Shown in pieces: positions 1 to 11,368 of a DNA stretch of 64,000 bases (the first letter of the stretch is position 1; every line of letters starts with the position of its first letter). A model generated the notes under the pieces. The model did no database searches, was not told the DNA's origin, and saw only the letters and a program-made list of their open reading frames with translations. Both the position numbers and the translations under genes were made by a program. Source of the stretch: Apostichopus japonicus (lineage: Eukaryota; Echinodermata; Holothuroidea; Aspidochirotida; Stichopodidae); NCBI RefSeq assembly GCF_037975245.1, contig NC_092572.1, forward strand, positions 13,242,769-13,306,768. The letters run 5' to 3'.

Positions 1-295
1 TTATGGGTCATTTTTCTCATCAAAGGTTTAATAATGCCATCCACAGCTTTTCATCCAGTTTTGGAGTGCTAAAATAAGTTTCCCTATTACTTATCGCCTT
101 TTCCCTGTTCCAGTTGGTGTGTTTTACATAAGAACATGTAACATTTCTCAAAAGAGCATTGCATGTACATAAATTGGAGCACAGTACCTGTAATGGGAAT
201 GAGGCCAAATTTAAATATAAAACCTAGGATTTTGTAATTCCTTGGCACATAAAATGGGTTATTTACTCTCTTTTTTTAGGTAAGAACATTCATCA

Positions 296-883
296 CTATA
301 AAATGTCTGATATATGTTTCTCCACATCATCAACAAAATTGCCTATCAATACTTTTGTGTCACAAATAATGGTCTGTACAAGTGATGATGGTATATTTGA
401 GGCTTTCAATCTCTCAATGAAAATTGCAGCAGGGTCATTACTTTGGTCAATTTCAAGATCTCTATCTTCTATGTCACCGCATGAATATGCATCATCACCA
501 CTCTCAGTTTCTTCCAATTGTTCAAGTTCATTTTGAACATTGTTTTCATTTACTGTTAGTTCAAATGGCAAACTATGTTTTGTGAGCAGATGCCTTTTGT
601 AACCATAGCATGTTCCAAATTTTAATTTACAGTTTTCCTGACTACAAATAATATTTGACCTATGTTGAGCATCAATGCCATGGGCATGTTTCAAGTGAAA
701 AAAAGAAGTCCTAATGTTGCCATCTACAACCCTGAGACACTTGAAAATGTATATCCCATTTAGTTTCTTTAAAGTACCTTCTGTCACCAACCCTTCAAAA
801 CTGTCATCATGGTGCCAGTCTTTGGTATGAGCTCCTGTATAGTACCTTCATCCAACAAGGACAACACAGCATTGTCTCATTCT
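296..883 (-). pseudogene. C2H2 zinc-finger gene remnant with SAM-like fragment
   Basis: The open frame at 296-790 contains one clear C2H2 finger (CSQENC, then 12 residues, then HLLTKH). A degenerate finger precedes it (KCLRVV...HLKHAH) and an acidic, Glu/Asp-rich linker follows it. Just upstream on the minus strand (about 783-865), a different frame reads LLDEGTIQELIPKTG, which resembles the end of a SAM-like domain often found beside such fingers in repeat-derived invertebrate genes. The two frames do not join cleanly, and the SAM-like frame is closed by a stop upstream. I read this as a decayed or incompletely visible gene, probably related to a repetitive family. A multi-exon real gene with unseen upstream exons is the alternative. 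Confidence 0.4.
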
Positions 884-3197
884 CTGAAATAACAACAACA
901 AAAAACTAGCATTTAAAGAAAATAGCATAAAGTTTCAAAATCAAAACAGTGCCAAAAAGCAATAAGGGAGGGGAGAATTCATTAAAAAAAATTGTTGCAC
1001 CTTCGTCAAGTAGTGATTTTAATGTTTTTCAGTGTAAGCAGATAGAGTCTTAATCTACATGGTTGTATGTGGTTATTGTGAAGAAAGTTACAAATGTTTT
1101 TGATACCCAAATGACACAGTTTGGGCCAAAATGTTTTTTCAAAGAACTACATTACCTTCCATAACACCCTTCTAAATGGGAATGGTTTTTTTCATTTCCT
1201 GACAATGAGACATGATTACCACGGGTCAGATATTTGGCTGTGAGCCAGCAAAGTGATGAAATATATAAAATATATCAATGCAAAATTACCAAACAATTTT
1301 TTTATTATGCCACACAACTTGGTTAACCAAACCAAAAGGTCATCGAAAGTTCATTATGGTTTTAATATTTTGGATAAATGCATACACCTAGCCTTAGCAT
1401 AGGCCCCTTTAAGTTTTATCACTCAATTCATTTATACCTGAAAAAGAAAATGATAGAATGAGGAGACATATTTTTACATGTCAAAATCTTGTCTTTCTTA
1501 TCACATAGTCTCGGGCCTACAGATACGCTTACTGTACCATTTTGTGAACATTTTGCAGACGTAGGATTTACACTTAAATCATAAATTTATGAATATTGTG
1601 AGCCCTAATGAAAATCAAAATTTGTAATACTAAGGCGAGGTATAAATAAGTAGTTTCTTGTCCTGCCTGTATCCTTTTGCCCACTGGGTCAATTTCCTTC
1701 CCTTTTTTATTTTTCAAATTTGAACAACCAATTTACCCAAATTTTTACCACAGAAATTTCCCTTCTGGTCGCACTCTCTGTAGGTTAATTGCCTGCACCC
1801 TCACTTTTTTCTGAACAGTTAGGACGAGAAACTATTTAATTTATACAAATGTGATCAATATGGCCCAGGCAATACTAGCATTTATTTAAGTTATATTTGT
1901 AATATATGACACAACTATATTTGTAATAGTAAGTAATATATGACACTCAAACTAAGTTTTCCAAAACAATTTTCTGCAAGCTAGTAGCCTATGAAGTGGA
2001 CTAAGTAAGACCTATCCTTAGTGACATCTTAATAGTTTTCTTAACATTGTTCAGAAAACTGACAAATGTGAGACTAGGACTGGTCAAGTTTCATCAACAT
2101 TACTTATCCCACGCCAAACACAAGCATAACGTTTTACCTCCGTAGCCTAACGTACACGCAAAGCGCGCTCCATCTTGTGCAGCAGAGTTAGGCCCAGCCT
2201 ACGCACGGGCTAGTCTGGGCTACGAACACAATATATACTGTTGACCTAACGTTTGGAAATTGCCAAGTCTGTAGACAGACACAGCCTAACGTTAGGCTAG
2301 GCCAAGTAATACAAGCCAATCCGTTTGGGGGGTATAAATACATTATACTATACCTTCAAATGATTCCTTCAAGTCTTCTACCCCTCAACTTCGTTAAAGT
2401 GTCAACACATCACCATCATCAACCGGCGACGAGAAAGACATAATTCAAAATATACTCATGAATATACTCTAGAACATTCTATTGCAATTCGATCGTATGT
2501 ACCGTATCTAATAAAAGTGTGCTGTTATCACGTCGCAGCGCGCAACATGCCTTCGCTAGTACTCCAGTGTAGTTAGTATACGGATGTACGTAAGCAATGA
2601 TCACATTGCAGTGCGAATTGTACGACAATATTTTGGCGGGAACATTGCCCAGACGTTGGGCAAATGGACTCGTATATACACAGGATAAACGTTGGATAAA
2701 TGTTTCCAACACCATTTTACCCATAATGGTTAAAGAATTAACCAACATTTTCTTAAAACATCTCTACCCAACAAATTTTTGCCCAACGTTTTAAGAGTGT
2801 GGGAGGTGCAGGTGAACCATGGAAATATGCGAATCATTGTATCTGCTACTTAATAATCACTGTAAATTACATGCAATCTGAATAAACGGAGTGAAAGAAA
2901 ACCTAATCTGTTGTACATATAACCATTTTTTTTTATGAGCAATCATTCTTTAAATTTGCATACGGAGTGTAATGTTAAACGTTTCAGTTAGCCATTACGG
3001 CCACATGTATTGTCACATAAATTTCTTTTCTAATTTTCTTTTAAAGATTGATATTAATGTTATCCATATATGTCTATCTCATTAGATTTTTTAGCAAAAT
3101 GACGACAGAAAAATTAAAGGGAATACTACAATGGTGCAGTCGATAGATCTTGTTAAGCTCAGAAACTATGTGATGATTCTATTTTTGAATATAGCAA
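884..3197. other. Intergenic, no gene recognised
   Basis: I see no supported coding exon here. The stretch at about 2140-2310 is rich in the words cctaacgt and taggcc, a composition familiar from echinoderm genomes. Short open frames at 2479-2794 overlap on both strands and show no domain. Confidence 0.5.
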
Positions 3198-6100
3198 CTA
3201 TTGATCAGTTTGGTTTTCTATTTGTATCGTGTAAATACTTTCTTCGTATTCAACCATGTCGGTGCAATTATAATCATTAGTGTTTATGATATCCATGGGT
3301 GCATATTCATCAGACGTAAACGAGTCATAACTTTGAGTATGCGAATTTTCACCGTCACTCGCAACATTTGTTGGTCCAATAGGAATAGGAGACTCGTAAT
3401 CTAAATTAATAGAAATTTCTTGAGGACGCCTCGGCAAGGTCCTTGTAGAAAATCTGTTGTAGGCCCGCTGGATTCTCGAATTTGGAGTCTGTTCTCTACA
3501 AAATCGACCACACAGCAGCATACATACACCGAAGATGATGAAAGCTACGATAAAGGATAACAAATCCTTCAACATGTCTATGAGGTCGTCTAAGTTATTT
3601 ACCGGTAGCTCTTCTGAAAAACCAATACAGAAGTGGAGGAACAAAATGAAATATATAATTAATATATACATTAGACTTATCCTAGTAAAAGTTTTGTTAT
3701 TCCTTTCAGGAATTAACATTTGATGAGACCTATCAATGATCAACCTGTATTTTAAGCAGACGTGTTAAGAAATTCCATTCCATTGTTGATATGAATCGTG
3801 TCAACTTGACAAGCATTTATCCGCAGTACTGATAGTCAGCAAGGGAGCTATATTAACCAATCATTTGCGAGTATTTCCCTGGCATAAAGTCTTGTGATGA
3901 TACTAAGCTATAATGTTGTACTATACTTCCCACGCTCTTGACACTTGGTGATATAACATTTACTGCAATGTGCATCATGCAAACAGTAAATAAAGTTTGC
4001 TTTCATTGTTTATACTTTTCGTTTATGGATTTTATTGTTTTATCTACTTAGTTCCGTTGTTACTTCATTTTATTTAGTTTTAAATTTTCGTTTATTTGTA
4101 AAGAACTTAGAGCTTACTTTAAGAATAGGTGCTAGTTAAAAATAATTTAATAATCAATAATATTAGACGATCCATGCTTATATTTTGTAATGATTACACA
4201 TTGTATTACATCACATACAATACTTGTATATGATTGGATAATATAGCTCCATTCTAGCTAAAAAAGTGTATCCCCAAATATTAATTGTTTCAATGATCCT
4301 AAACTTCAAATTTAGTCTTCACCAACATATTGTATTATTAACCAAAGGAAGATGTTAGTGATTCAACTCTGTGCGCATATATTATAAAAACTCACATTAT
4401 ATAAAAAATATAGAAGCAAATAACAAATGTTCATGAATATTTTAGGAAAGCTGGCTTCATGTCTCTAAAAGTATAATTAATTATAATGTGAAAATTACTT
4501 CAATATTTTTTATTATTCTTACCTTTTAGATGAATTGTAGGTTAAAACATGAACGTAACCATTTTGTGGTTTTTAGATAAGTTTCCTTACCTGCCATTTC
4601 GATGTACGAAACTTTCACCGAAACGCTATGCGTATGAAACATAGTATCGTTTACCATGCAGGTAATATCCTCTGTGCTTGCGGATATAGTAATATGAACA
4701 TTAGAAGTGAAATTTTTCAATTCAGAATGCAGTCCACTTTCTATATTCTCATTTTGGTACACCTCGCCATTCACAAACCAGATGAGAGAGAAGGGGGTCA
4801 AAATGCTTTGTACTCGACACTTCATCTCTTCTTGCGTCTCTCCTGTAGCTTCAAAACCATGAGATATCTTTGCTCCGTTGCGTATTATTGTTAATTTTGG
4901 TCTTTCTGTTTCAAAGAGGATATATGTTTTCAAGTTAAATTTATAACGTGAAAAGAAGACAATAATTATAATATTGCTTAGAATGTTGCTTTGAAATTGC
5001 AATTTAAAGCTTCTTTAGATATGATCTTCTGCTGACGACATGAGACAGCATAACTGACACAAAAGCTCAAGACAATTGTCAAGGTATTGTGACTAATAAC
5101 AGAACGTTCACCACCTAATTAGGTGCTCTCATACCACAAACAAAGTGTCTGTGATACAAAAATACTAAACGTCGTTAAAATTGTTTACAAATATTAAATA
5201 TAGTATGTATTAATAGTTTGACCAATATCATAATCATGTAAAATATAAAGTATGGTGCAATATCACAATACATATAAGTTTCCATTCGTTGTCTTAACCA
5301 CAATATGATTATAATTTATCAAAACATTCCCATTTTTCTTACATGGGAATTTGTGATTTCGTTTGTGTCTGCACAAGAAGTAATATATCGTCAATGCCTC
5401 TTTTTTGGAAATGTTTAATTTAAAAGATTAAAAATAACTTCCTAACATTAGTCATGGTTATTAGGTGTGATATCTCTACATAATAAATTAATTGAAATTT
5501 TGTAAGTGTGAGCTAAAAATGGATCTGCAACATCCGGCTTCTGTTTACATGTTGATCCTCTGAGCTCAGTTGTACCCCAAAATTATAATTGTTTTACATA
5601 AGAGCTATATGAAGTGTGTCATGAAACTGCTTTCTCAAGGTAACCTTAACCAGTACCCTCAACCAGTACCATAAAAGCAAGTATCAACAATTAAAATTCA
5701 GGAAATATAATACCCAAATCGTTTCATGAAGCTAGTATATTTCCTGATTGTAAATATTACATACATATAAACAAAATATGTCGATCGTACCTACTAATCG
5801 TAGACAGAAGGCAGCAATTGCCTGATCTCTTTCCCAGCATGTGTAAAAACCCTCCGCGGTACCCACATGAGAGGCTGAGAGTTCAAGCGAATATTTCGTG
5901 TCGCTGCATTCGGGATCGTTGATATTTAGGGAAAGAGAATGATGAGTGGACCTTTGGATGTCATCTCTATATAAAAGTGTATTGTCTGTTCCATAGTTCC
6001 ATTTCAAACCAGATGCGTTTTTAAAAGTAGGACAAACAAGACAATATGACTTGTAAGGAACGATGAACTTTGTTACAACTTTCGTCACGTTGTACACTGA

Positions 6101-6697
6101 ACTAGATAGTTCACATCCGTCGATGCTACTGACCACAGAGACTGATGTAAAAGCACCAAAGGAAAGAAAAAAGAAGGATATAACAACTATAATAATAATA
6201 ATAATAAAGGTTCTAATAATAACAATACTAACAATTATAATAATGAAAAGGGCTATTTGGAAATTAGAATTCAAACACTATAGAGTACCAATCGACAGCA
6301 GGGTATCGGTATTTGTGGACAGTTCACCGATAAACTTAGACAGAAATATCCCCCAAGAAATAAGAAATGATTTAAACGTTCTTATGAAAACGTAATGAAA
6401 TAATACTAGTCAATAACTTGATGTAAACCTCACCTGCAGAATTCAAACACTAGAGTACCAATGTTTTCGTTAGCCACTGAATAGCATATAGCAATCGACA
6501 GCAGGGTATCGATATTTGTGGACAGTTCACCGATAAACTTAGACAGAAATATCCCCCAAGAAATAATTAAAGATTTAAACATTCTTATGGAAACATAATG
6601 AAATGATAATAATCAATAACTTGATGTAAACCTCACCTGCAGTTATTATTAATGCACACGTAATTCCTGTTGGAACTGTAGGATATGGAGGTTCCAT
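3198..6697 (-). CDS. Gene A: Ig V-C receptor with tyrosine tail
   Basis: Four exons on the minus strand make 380 codons: 6637-6697 (signal, MEPPYPTVPTG...), 5791-6141 (Ig V-like), 4591-4905 (Ig C-like), 3198-3613 (membrane span and tail, stop at 3198). All three introns are phase 1 with GT-AG ends. The V domain has the core CLVCP, a LKW tryptophan and FYTCW. It also has an extra Cys near its start (GCEL) and one near its end (FCLRLV). The C domain has MKCRV, IWFVNG and ITCMV. The membrane span is LLSFIVAFIIFGVCMLLC, about residues 260-278. The tail holds tyrosines in LDYESPI, DEYAPMDI (a YxxM, p85-SH2-type site) and EYEESIYTI. This is a type I surface receptor of immune-receptor style. The ligand is unknown. 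Splice sites are clean, so I regard the gene as intact. Confidence 0.82.
6230..6636. repeat. 203-bp tandem duplication in gene A intron 1
   Basis: Two direct copies of intron sequence meet near 6433. Both include the segment reading gacagcagggtatcg...cagaaatatcccccaagaaata and end in cctcacctgcag. The distance between the two GTGAGG donors (6433 and 6636) is 203 bases. The inner copy therefore carries a decoy donor without a signal peptide. A more diverged third copy lies near 6870-6946, beside the second signal exon. Confidence 0.75.
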
Positions 6698-6946
6698 CTG
6701 TGTTACACGATTACCAGTGATGTATGATAATTAACTTGATATTACAAAACACAGTACATAGCAAATCACCGACTACGTAACATGGAATGAAGAACGAATA
6801 AACATTTAATGACATGTAAATTAAAAGTAACTCCTTGAACTAAGGTATAATAACATGCAGCGAGAAAAAGAAGGGTATCGATATTTATGGGCATTTCACA
6901 TACGAAACGAGAACCGACACCAAACAATTACGTTATGTAAACTCAC

Positions 6947-7007
6947 AGGCAGTTAGTATGAAAGCACGTATCATTCCTGTTGGAACTGATGGGTATGGAG
7001 GCTCCAT
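6947..7007 (-). CDS. Second signal-peptide exon for gene A
   Basis: A 61-base exon has the same length, phase and start (MEPPYPSVPTG...) as gene A's first exon at 6637-6697, and ends in a good donor (GCCT followed by GTGAGT). It would splice in frame to the V exon at 6141, giving an alternative leader. It may be an alternative first exon or a leftover of tandem duplication. Confidence 0.6.
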
Positions 7008-9579
7008 CTATCTACTTCGATTTACTTTGATGTAATGATAATTACATCGATATTGCACAACACGATACACAGGATATTTCATCGACTGCAATACATCGAA
7101 AGAAGAACAGCCAAACAGCTGATGAAATATAAATTATAAAAATCATTCACGGAACTAGATTCCAGTCATCTCTTGTGAACTCGAATATCATTACGAGTGT
7201 GATCTATTGTACAGAAAAAGGACCCTAGGTTAATAGTCAATAAATAATTTTAGAGCCATAAACAGTCTTTTCTGTGACAAAAAGTCGGTGCTACAGTTCA
7301 TATGCAGTCATTACAATATATACATTTGCATCGCTTCCCCATGACACGGGTAACTATCGTTGTATCAATCTCATGGGCAGATCCTAGATTTCAAAAAGAG
7401 AGGTTAGTAGCCAAGAGATCGTTCAGGCTGAATCCTGGTGACCCAAAATGACGTTTGACCTCTTCTTAATACAATAGGCTTCTTGTACTCAATGTTGTGT
7501 CATACACACGAAACATGAGATTGGTCCAAGCTTCCTTTCTTGAAATATCATGTTTACAAGCAAGGCGTCACACACACGCATACACACACGAACAGGTGTG
7601 CTCTACATTCAGACCGAGGGCCCAATTGTTTTTTCCATTATTGAAATCCACGTACCTTAACCTTAGCATTACCCCTTAACAACATAATTCTTTCGAGGAC
7701 GTGGTGATTCTTTAGAAATCACGTCCGAAGACCTGGAATTCTTTTGTTCAAGTCCTCGGTCAGAATACAAAACAAGTGCGCACCCACGCACAATCATCCG
7801 ACTGCATGATTTCATTGGCTAGGATTATCACAAAACCAAAAAGGGAGGGAAAGAGCCATGTGGTCGTAGCAAGACCGACTCCCGTGTACGCAATGTCGGG
7901 GTCCCACAGTCGAAAAGGTGCTTTCGGAGGCTTAAACAGGCTTTAAACCCTGGTAAATAATCATGTCTGCACGCAAGGTCCTGCTTATAATACTCATAGC
8001 TTTTTTTTATATTAGGTTGTCAATAGGAGTTATAGGAGGTGGGTTCACCCAAATGCCCTGATTCTGATCCCCTGATCCGGGCTTGATTCACTTGATGATC
8101 CATTCAAAACAAGCGTTCACTAAAACTTATGGTTTGCTGAGTAATGTCAAAATAAGGCCAACATGGTTACATTTCCTACAAATGATAATTTGTGTGGTTC
8201 GATACAAAACGTCGTTCTGATACTATTGATGAAAACTTTCCAAACGCAGTGTTAATGTATAAAGACATAACTTGAGACTGAACTCTTTGATTTATTCTTT
8301 ATCATATGGCACAAAGTCTTTCAAATTGAAAATGGGATCAACTTCAACTTTTGAAGGTTATTTTCACTGTGATGAGAGAGTTGCGATTGGTTTAAGTGAA
8401 TTAATTCAATGGTCATTTGTTCCTCTTTTATGGCTACAGTTGACCTTTGCGCGTACTTTGGAATAAAGTTTGCAGGTTAATATTGAACTTTGACGTGATT
8501 GCCTAGTCTTGTGTCACTCACCTCAGCGAAACTTGGGACTAACAAGCAAAATGTTATTACCTTAAGTTTTGAAAAGCTCGGCACTTTTCAGTATCGACTC
8601 ATTGTTTTGGCTGCATGTAAAACTACATGAATGAATAAAATCGTGCTTTGAAAACTCTAATGGAAAAGTAGTCACGTAACTGCGTTTGATAGGTCATTGG
8701 GGCTCTCCTCGTGGAGAGTACAATGAAACTAAAAGATACACGAAAATGTATCTACAATACAATGGATCTATACCTAGTTTTTTCTTCTGTCAAGTACTGC
8801 TGCTGCTAATTTATCGAACCAGGTAATGTGGCTATTGCTATGACCTTACTCACTCTAGTTGCAGCGAACGGATACAAAGGGACTTGTTTACGTTTTTGTA
8901 TCTGTGTTTGATATAATTTTTATACCGATAATGTCATAATGATTGTAATGATTGACATTTGAAAGAAACGTCTGTTTTCTCATAGGGCCTTTTCATAAGC
9001 TTGTGTTTGCAATATGCGTACAGTTGATATGAATTCAAATATATTGCGCAAATAACATAATCACAGGTCACTTATTGTTAGACAATGTTTTTTAATATAT
9101 GTTTGGAAGTTAAATTTCCGTTATAGCGCTAATATATCATTGTGAAAATTTATGTAGCCGTATTAACTGACTGCAATTACTAATTGTATTTTTCGACAGT
9201 TTTAATGTAGAAAAGCTGACAAAATATGCATAAATTAAACTTATATGAAAATAAAAATGCTTTCTCAACACGTGTGGGTTAAATAAATATAATTTACGTC
9301 ACCATTAAGTAGATTGGCCTGAGAATTTGCAGTCGTAACGTACTTCGTTAATTAAAAAATAAATGCTGAACTTATTCGAAGTGTGATATTTACATATAAT
9401 GAGTGTGTAGCAAGTGGTATGACAGATATATGTTGTAACGTCACTTCCCTGTCTGGTGGGGAAATATTTAAAGCTGGTATTGGCGAATGAGATTCTTAAA
9501 AAATATGATGGCAATGGAGAAGCTATTCAAGTGCCCGTGGTACAGTGGTGCCGTTTATTCAGACCTCCTTTTACATACA
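7008..9579. other. Intergenic between genes A and B
   Basis: No coding exon is recognised. The sequence is AT-rich, with short frames on both strands that lack domains. The promoter of gene A should lie at its low-coordinate end, but I could not identify a core element with confidence. Confidence 0.45.
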
Positions 9580-10644
9580 AGGTTCAAAAAGTAATGTGCT
9601 AACAATGAAGTGCTCTTACAGCTATCCTTGCATTAGGTAGAACGTTACTGTCAACGCAATTCCTTAAAGCGTCTAAACGCAACGCACAATGCGACGCCAA
9701 ACGCAACGCAGATTGCAGCATCCCAATAGGAAGTCAGATTCAAGGCTACAGAGATTACTCGATGGTGTCAACAACACCGTCTACCGATGTAAATACACTA
9801 AGAAGTGACCGATGAACTAAATGATCGTAATGTTGATCATTTTATGTAGGTTTCCTTTATGAGAGCAGAACTATAGGACTAATGCACTATTGCTGCTTTT
9901 TACAATATCCATTCACAGCAGAGCCTTGATCCTTACGTACGTACATACAGCTTCACCCTGTTCAAAACGCAACTAATTATCGTAAATAACGTGAATGTTA
10001 ACAATCAGTTGATCATCAGTTCATTCATACTAGGTAAAGATTCCTTAATCCTATTTGGTCCATTCAGGTCAGCTGACCGTGGTTAATCCTGTGAGTAACG
10101 CACGGTAAAATTACGGGGCATCACTTTAATAAATCTTTGGTTATAATAAATCTTTGTAACCAAAAATGTTTTGTTTTATGATTTTTCCCCCACACAAATG
10201 GTAGTGTATGAATGAACGGGGTTAATCAACGCCTTAACCCCTTATTAACCCCTTATTAATCCTAAATAATCAATAACAGGGCGTAATCTCCCACAGTGCA
10301 ATAGAGCAGTTAGCAAACAACTCATACGACTCACAAATGTAGTAAATTATATTCTGAGCACTTACAATATTTTACGAACAGTTAGACACGATACTATAAA
10401 AATACCAACTTCATAGGAATGATATCATACGTACCGTACGTAAACTTGAATGAGATGTTGTCAAAGAGTGCCATCCTGCACGTTACAATCAGCCCCTTTT
10501 ATTCTGGCCTGAACAATGGCATAAGTTTACGTGCGCGAAAATGTATTACTTCTAAGAACACCGCCTCGGAGTTGCGGTCACCAGTGTTCGGGTGACTGGA
10601 AAGCTTAACTCTTCGAAAAAAGGCAAGGTGCACGATTGCTTACG

Positions 10645-10646
<2 letters not shown>
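9580..10646 (+). repeat. Interspersed repeat X, copy 1
   Basis: This segment matches the reverse complement of about 42440-43345 in several blocks. Shared blocks are the ttgcattaggtagaacgttactg region, ccgatgtaaatacactaagaa, ggcgtaatctcc with ttctgagcacttacaatatt, and ggcaaggtgcacgattgctta. It includes a GC-rich run of acgcaacgc-type words near 9660-9720. No protein-coding potential is visible. It is probably a non-autonomous transposable element. Confidence 0.65.

Positions 10647-10726
<80 letters not shown>
10647..10726. repeat. (TA)n microsatellite
   Basis: A pure TA dinucleotide run of about 80 bases lies between repeat X and a hammerhead-like motif. A shorter (CT)n(TA)n run follows at about 10867-10910. 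Confidence 0.95.
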
Positions 10727-10729
<3 letters not shown>

Positions 10730-10767
10730 CTGATGATCGCTAAAACGCGTGAAACTCCGAGTTACAA
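10726..10767 (+). ncRNA. Hammerhead-like ribozyme motif 1
   Basis: The core CUGAUGA (10730-10736) and GAAA (10751-10754) flank a hairpin (cgc/gcg, loop around taaaac). They are followed by a short ctc-c-gag stem III and a GUU cleavage triplet. Stem I would be ttgt (10726-10729) with acaa (10764-10767). Such motifs are known in Penelope-like elements. No PLE coding sequence is visible next to this copy. Confidence 0.45.
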
Positions 10768-10866
10768 CTACTAGTGTTCCACTAGTCTCAACTAGTATCA
10801 ACATTTATTCCGCTATGTCCACTGGACATAGAGCACTCTGCGCCAAGATAGACGCCAACCAACCAA

Positions 10867-10903
<37 letters not shown>

Positions 10904-11368
10904 TATTATATCGTTATTGCTTGATCCTTTCCTTGAACACTTTTCACATCAACATAGCTTCGCCCACATGTGGAAATTGTTACCGACGAGAATTGTACCG
11001 CTTAATATATGATTTTGTGTTTGTTTTAGGGAAACATGTTCTTGCAAAGTTAATAGACGGATACATAGTTGAAAAAATGTTATTTATTACAAATATTTTA
11101 ATTTCGAACAATGTATAGCTTGTATTAAGAAATTAATCAAAACTATCGATACAGTACATACTTAAATATGACACAAAGCATAGGAAAAACCTTATATCAC
11201 CATCTATATATATATACTTAAACTATTGAAGTTTTCATATTAAACAATGTATAATTTGGTAACATTTGTTATTTCTGATTATTTCTTGCGTGAGGTGCGA
11301 AAGTTATGGTATGTGGCCCAACTGTCTACTCTACGCTGTTTCTCTCATTTGACAAGTTCTCCTTTCGG
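10768..11368. other. Intergenic / 3' flank of gene B
   Basis: No exon is seen. A minus-strand AATAAA (11083-11088) is a plausible poly(A) signal for gene B, about 280 bases past its stop. Confidence 0.4.
11083..11088 (-). terminator. Candidate poly(A) signal of gene B
   Basis: AATAAA on the minus strand, about 280 bases downstream of the gene B stop codon at 11369. Confidence 0.35.

Noticed and set aside
10561-10590. ctcggagttgcgg as a remnant hammerhead
   Set aside because: The same position in repeat X copy 2 reads without the motif (cgcctttaagttgcgg), so the resemblance is incidental.
10592-10774. Open frames made of Tyr-Ile repeats here and at 25065-25335, 40588-40690 and 61470-61730
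   Set aside because: They are translations of (TA)n microsatellites and occur in several frames at once.
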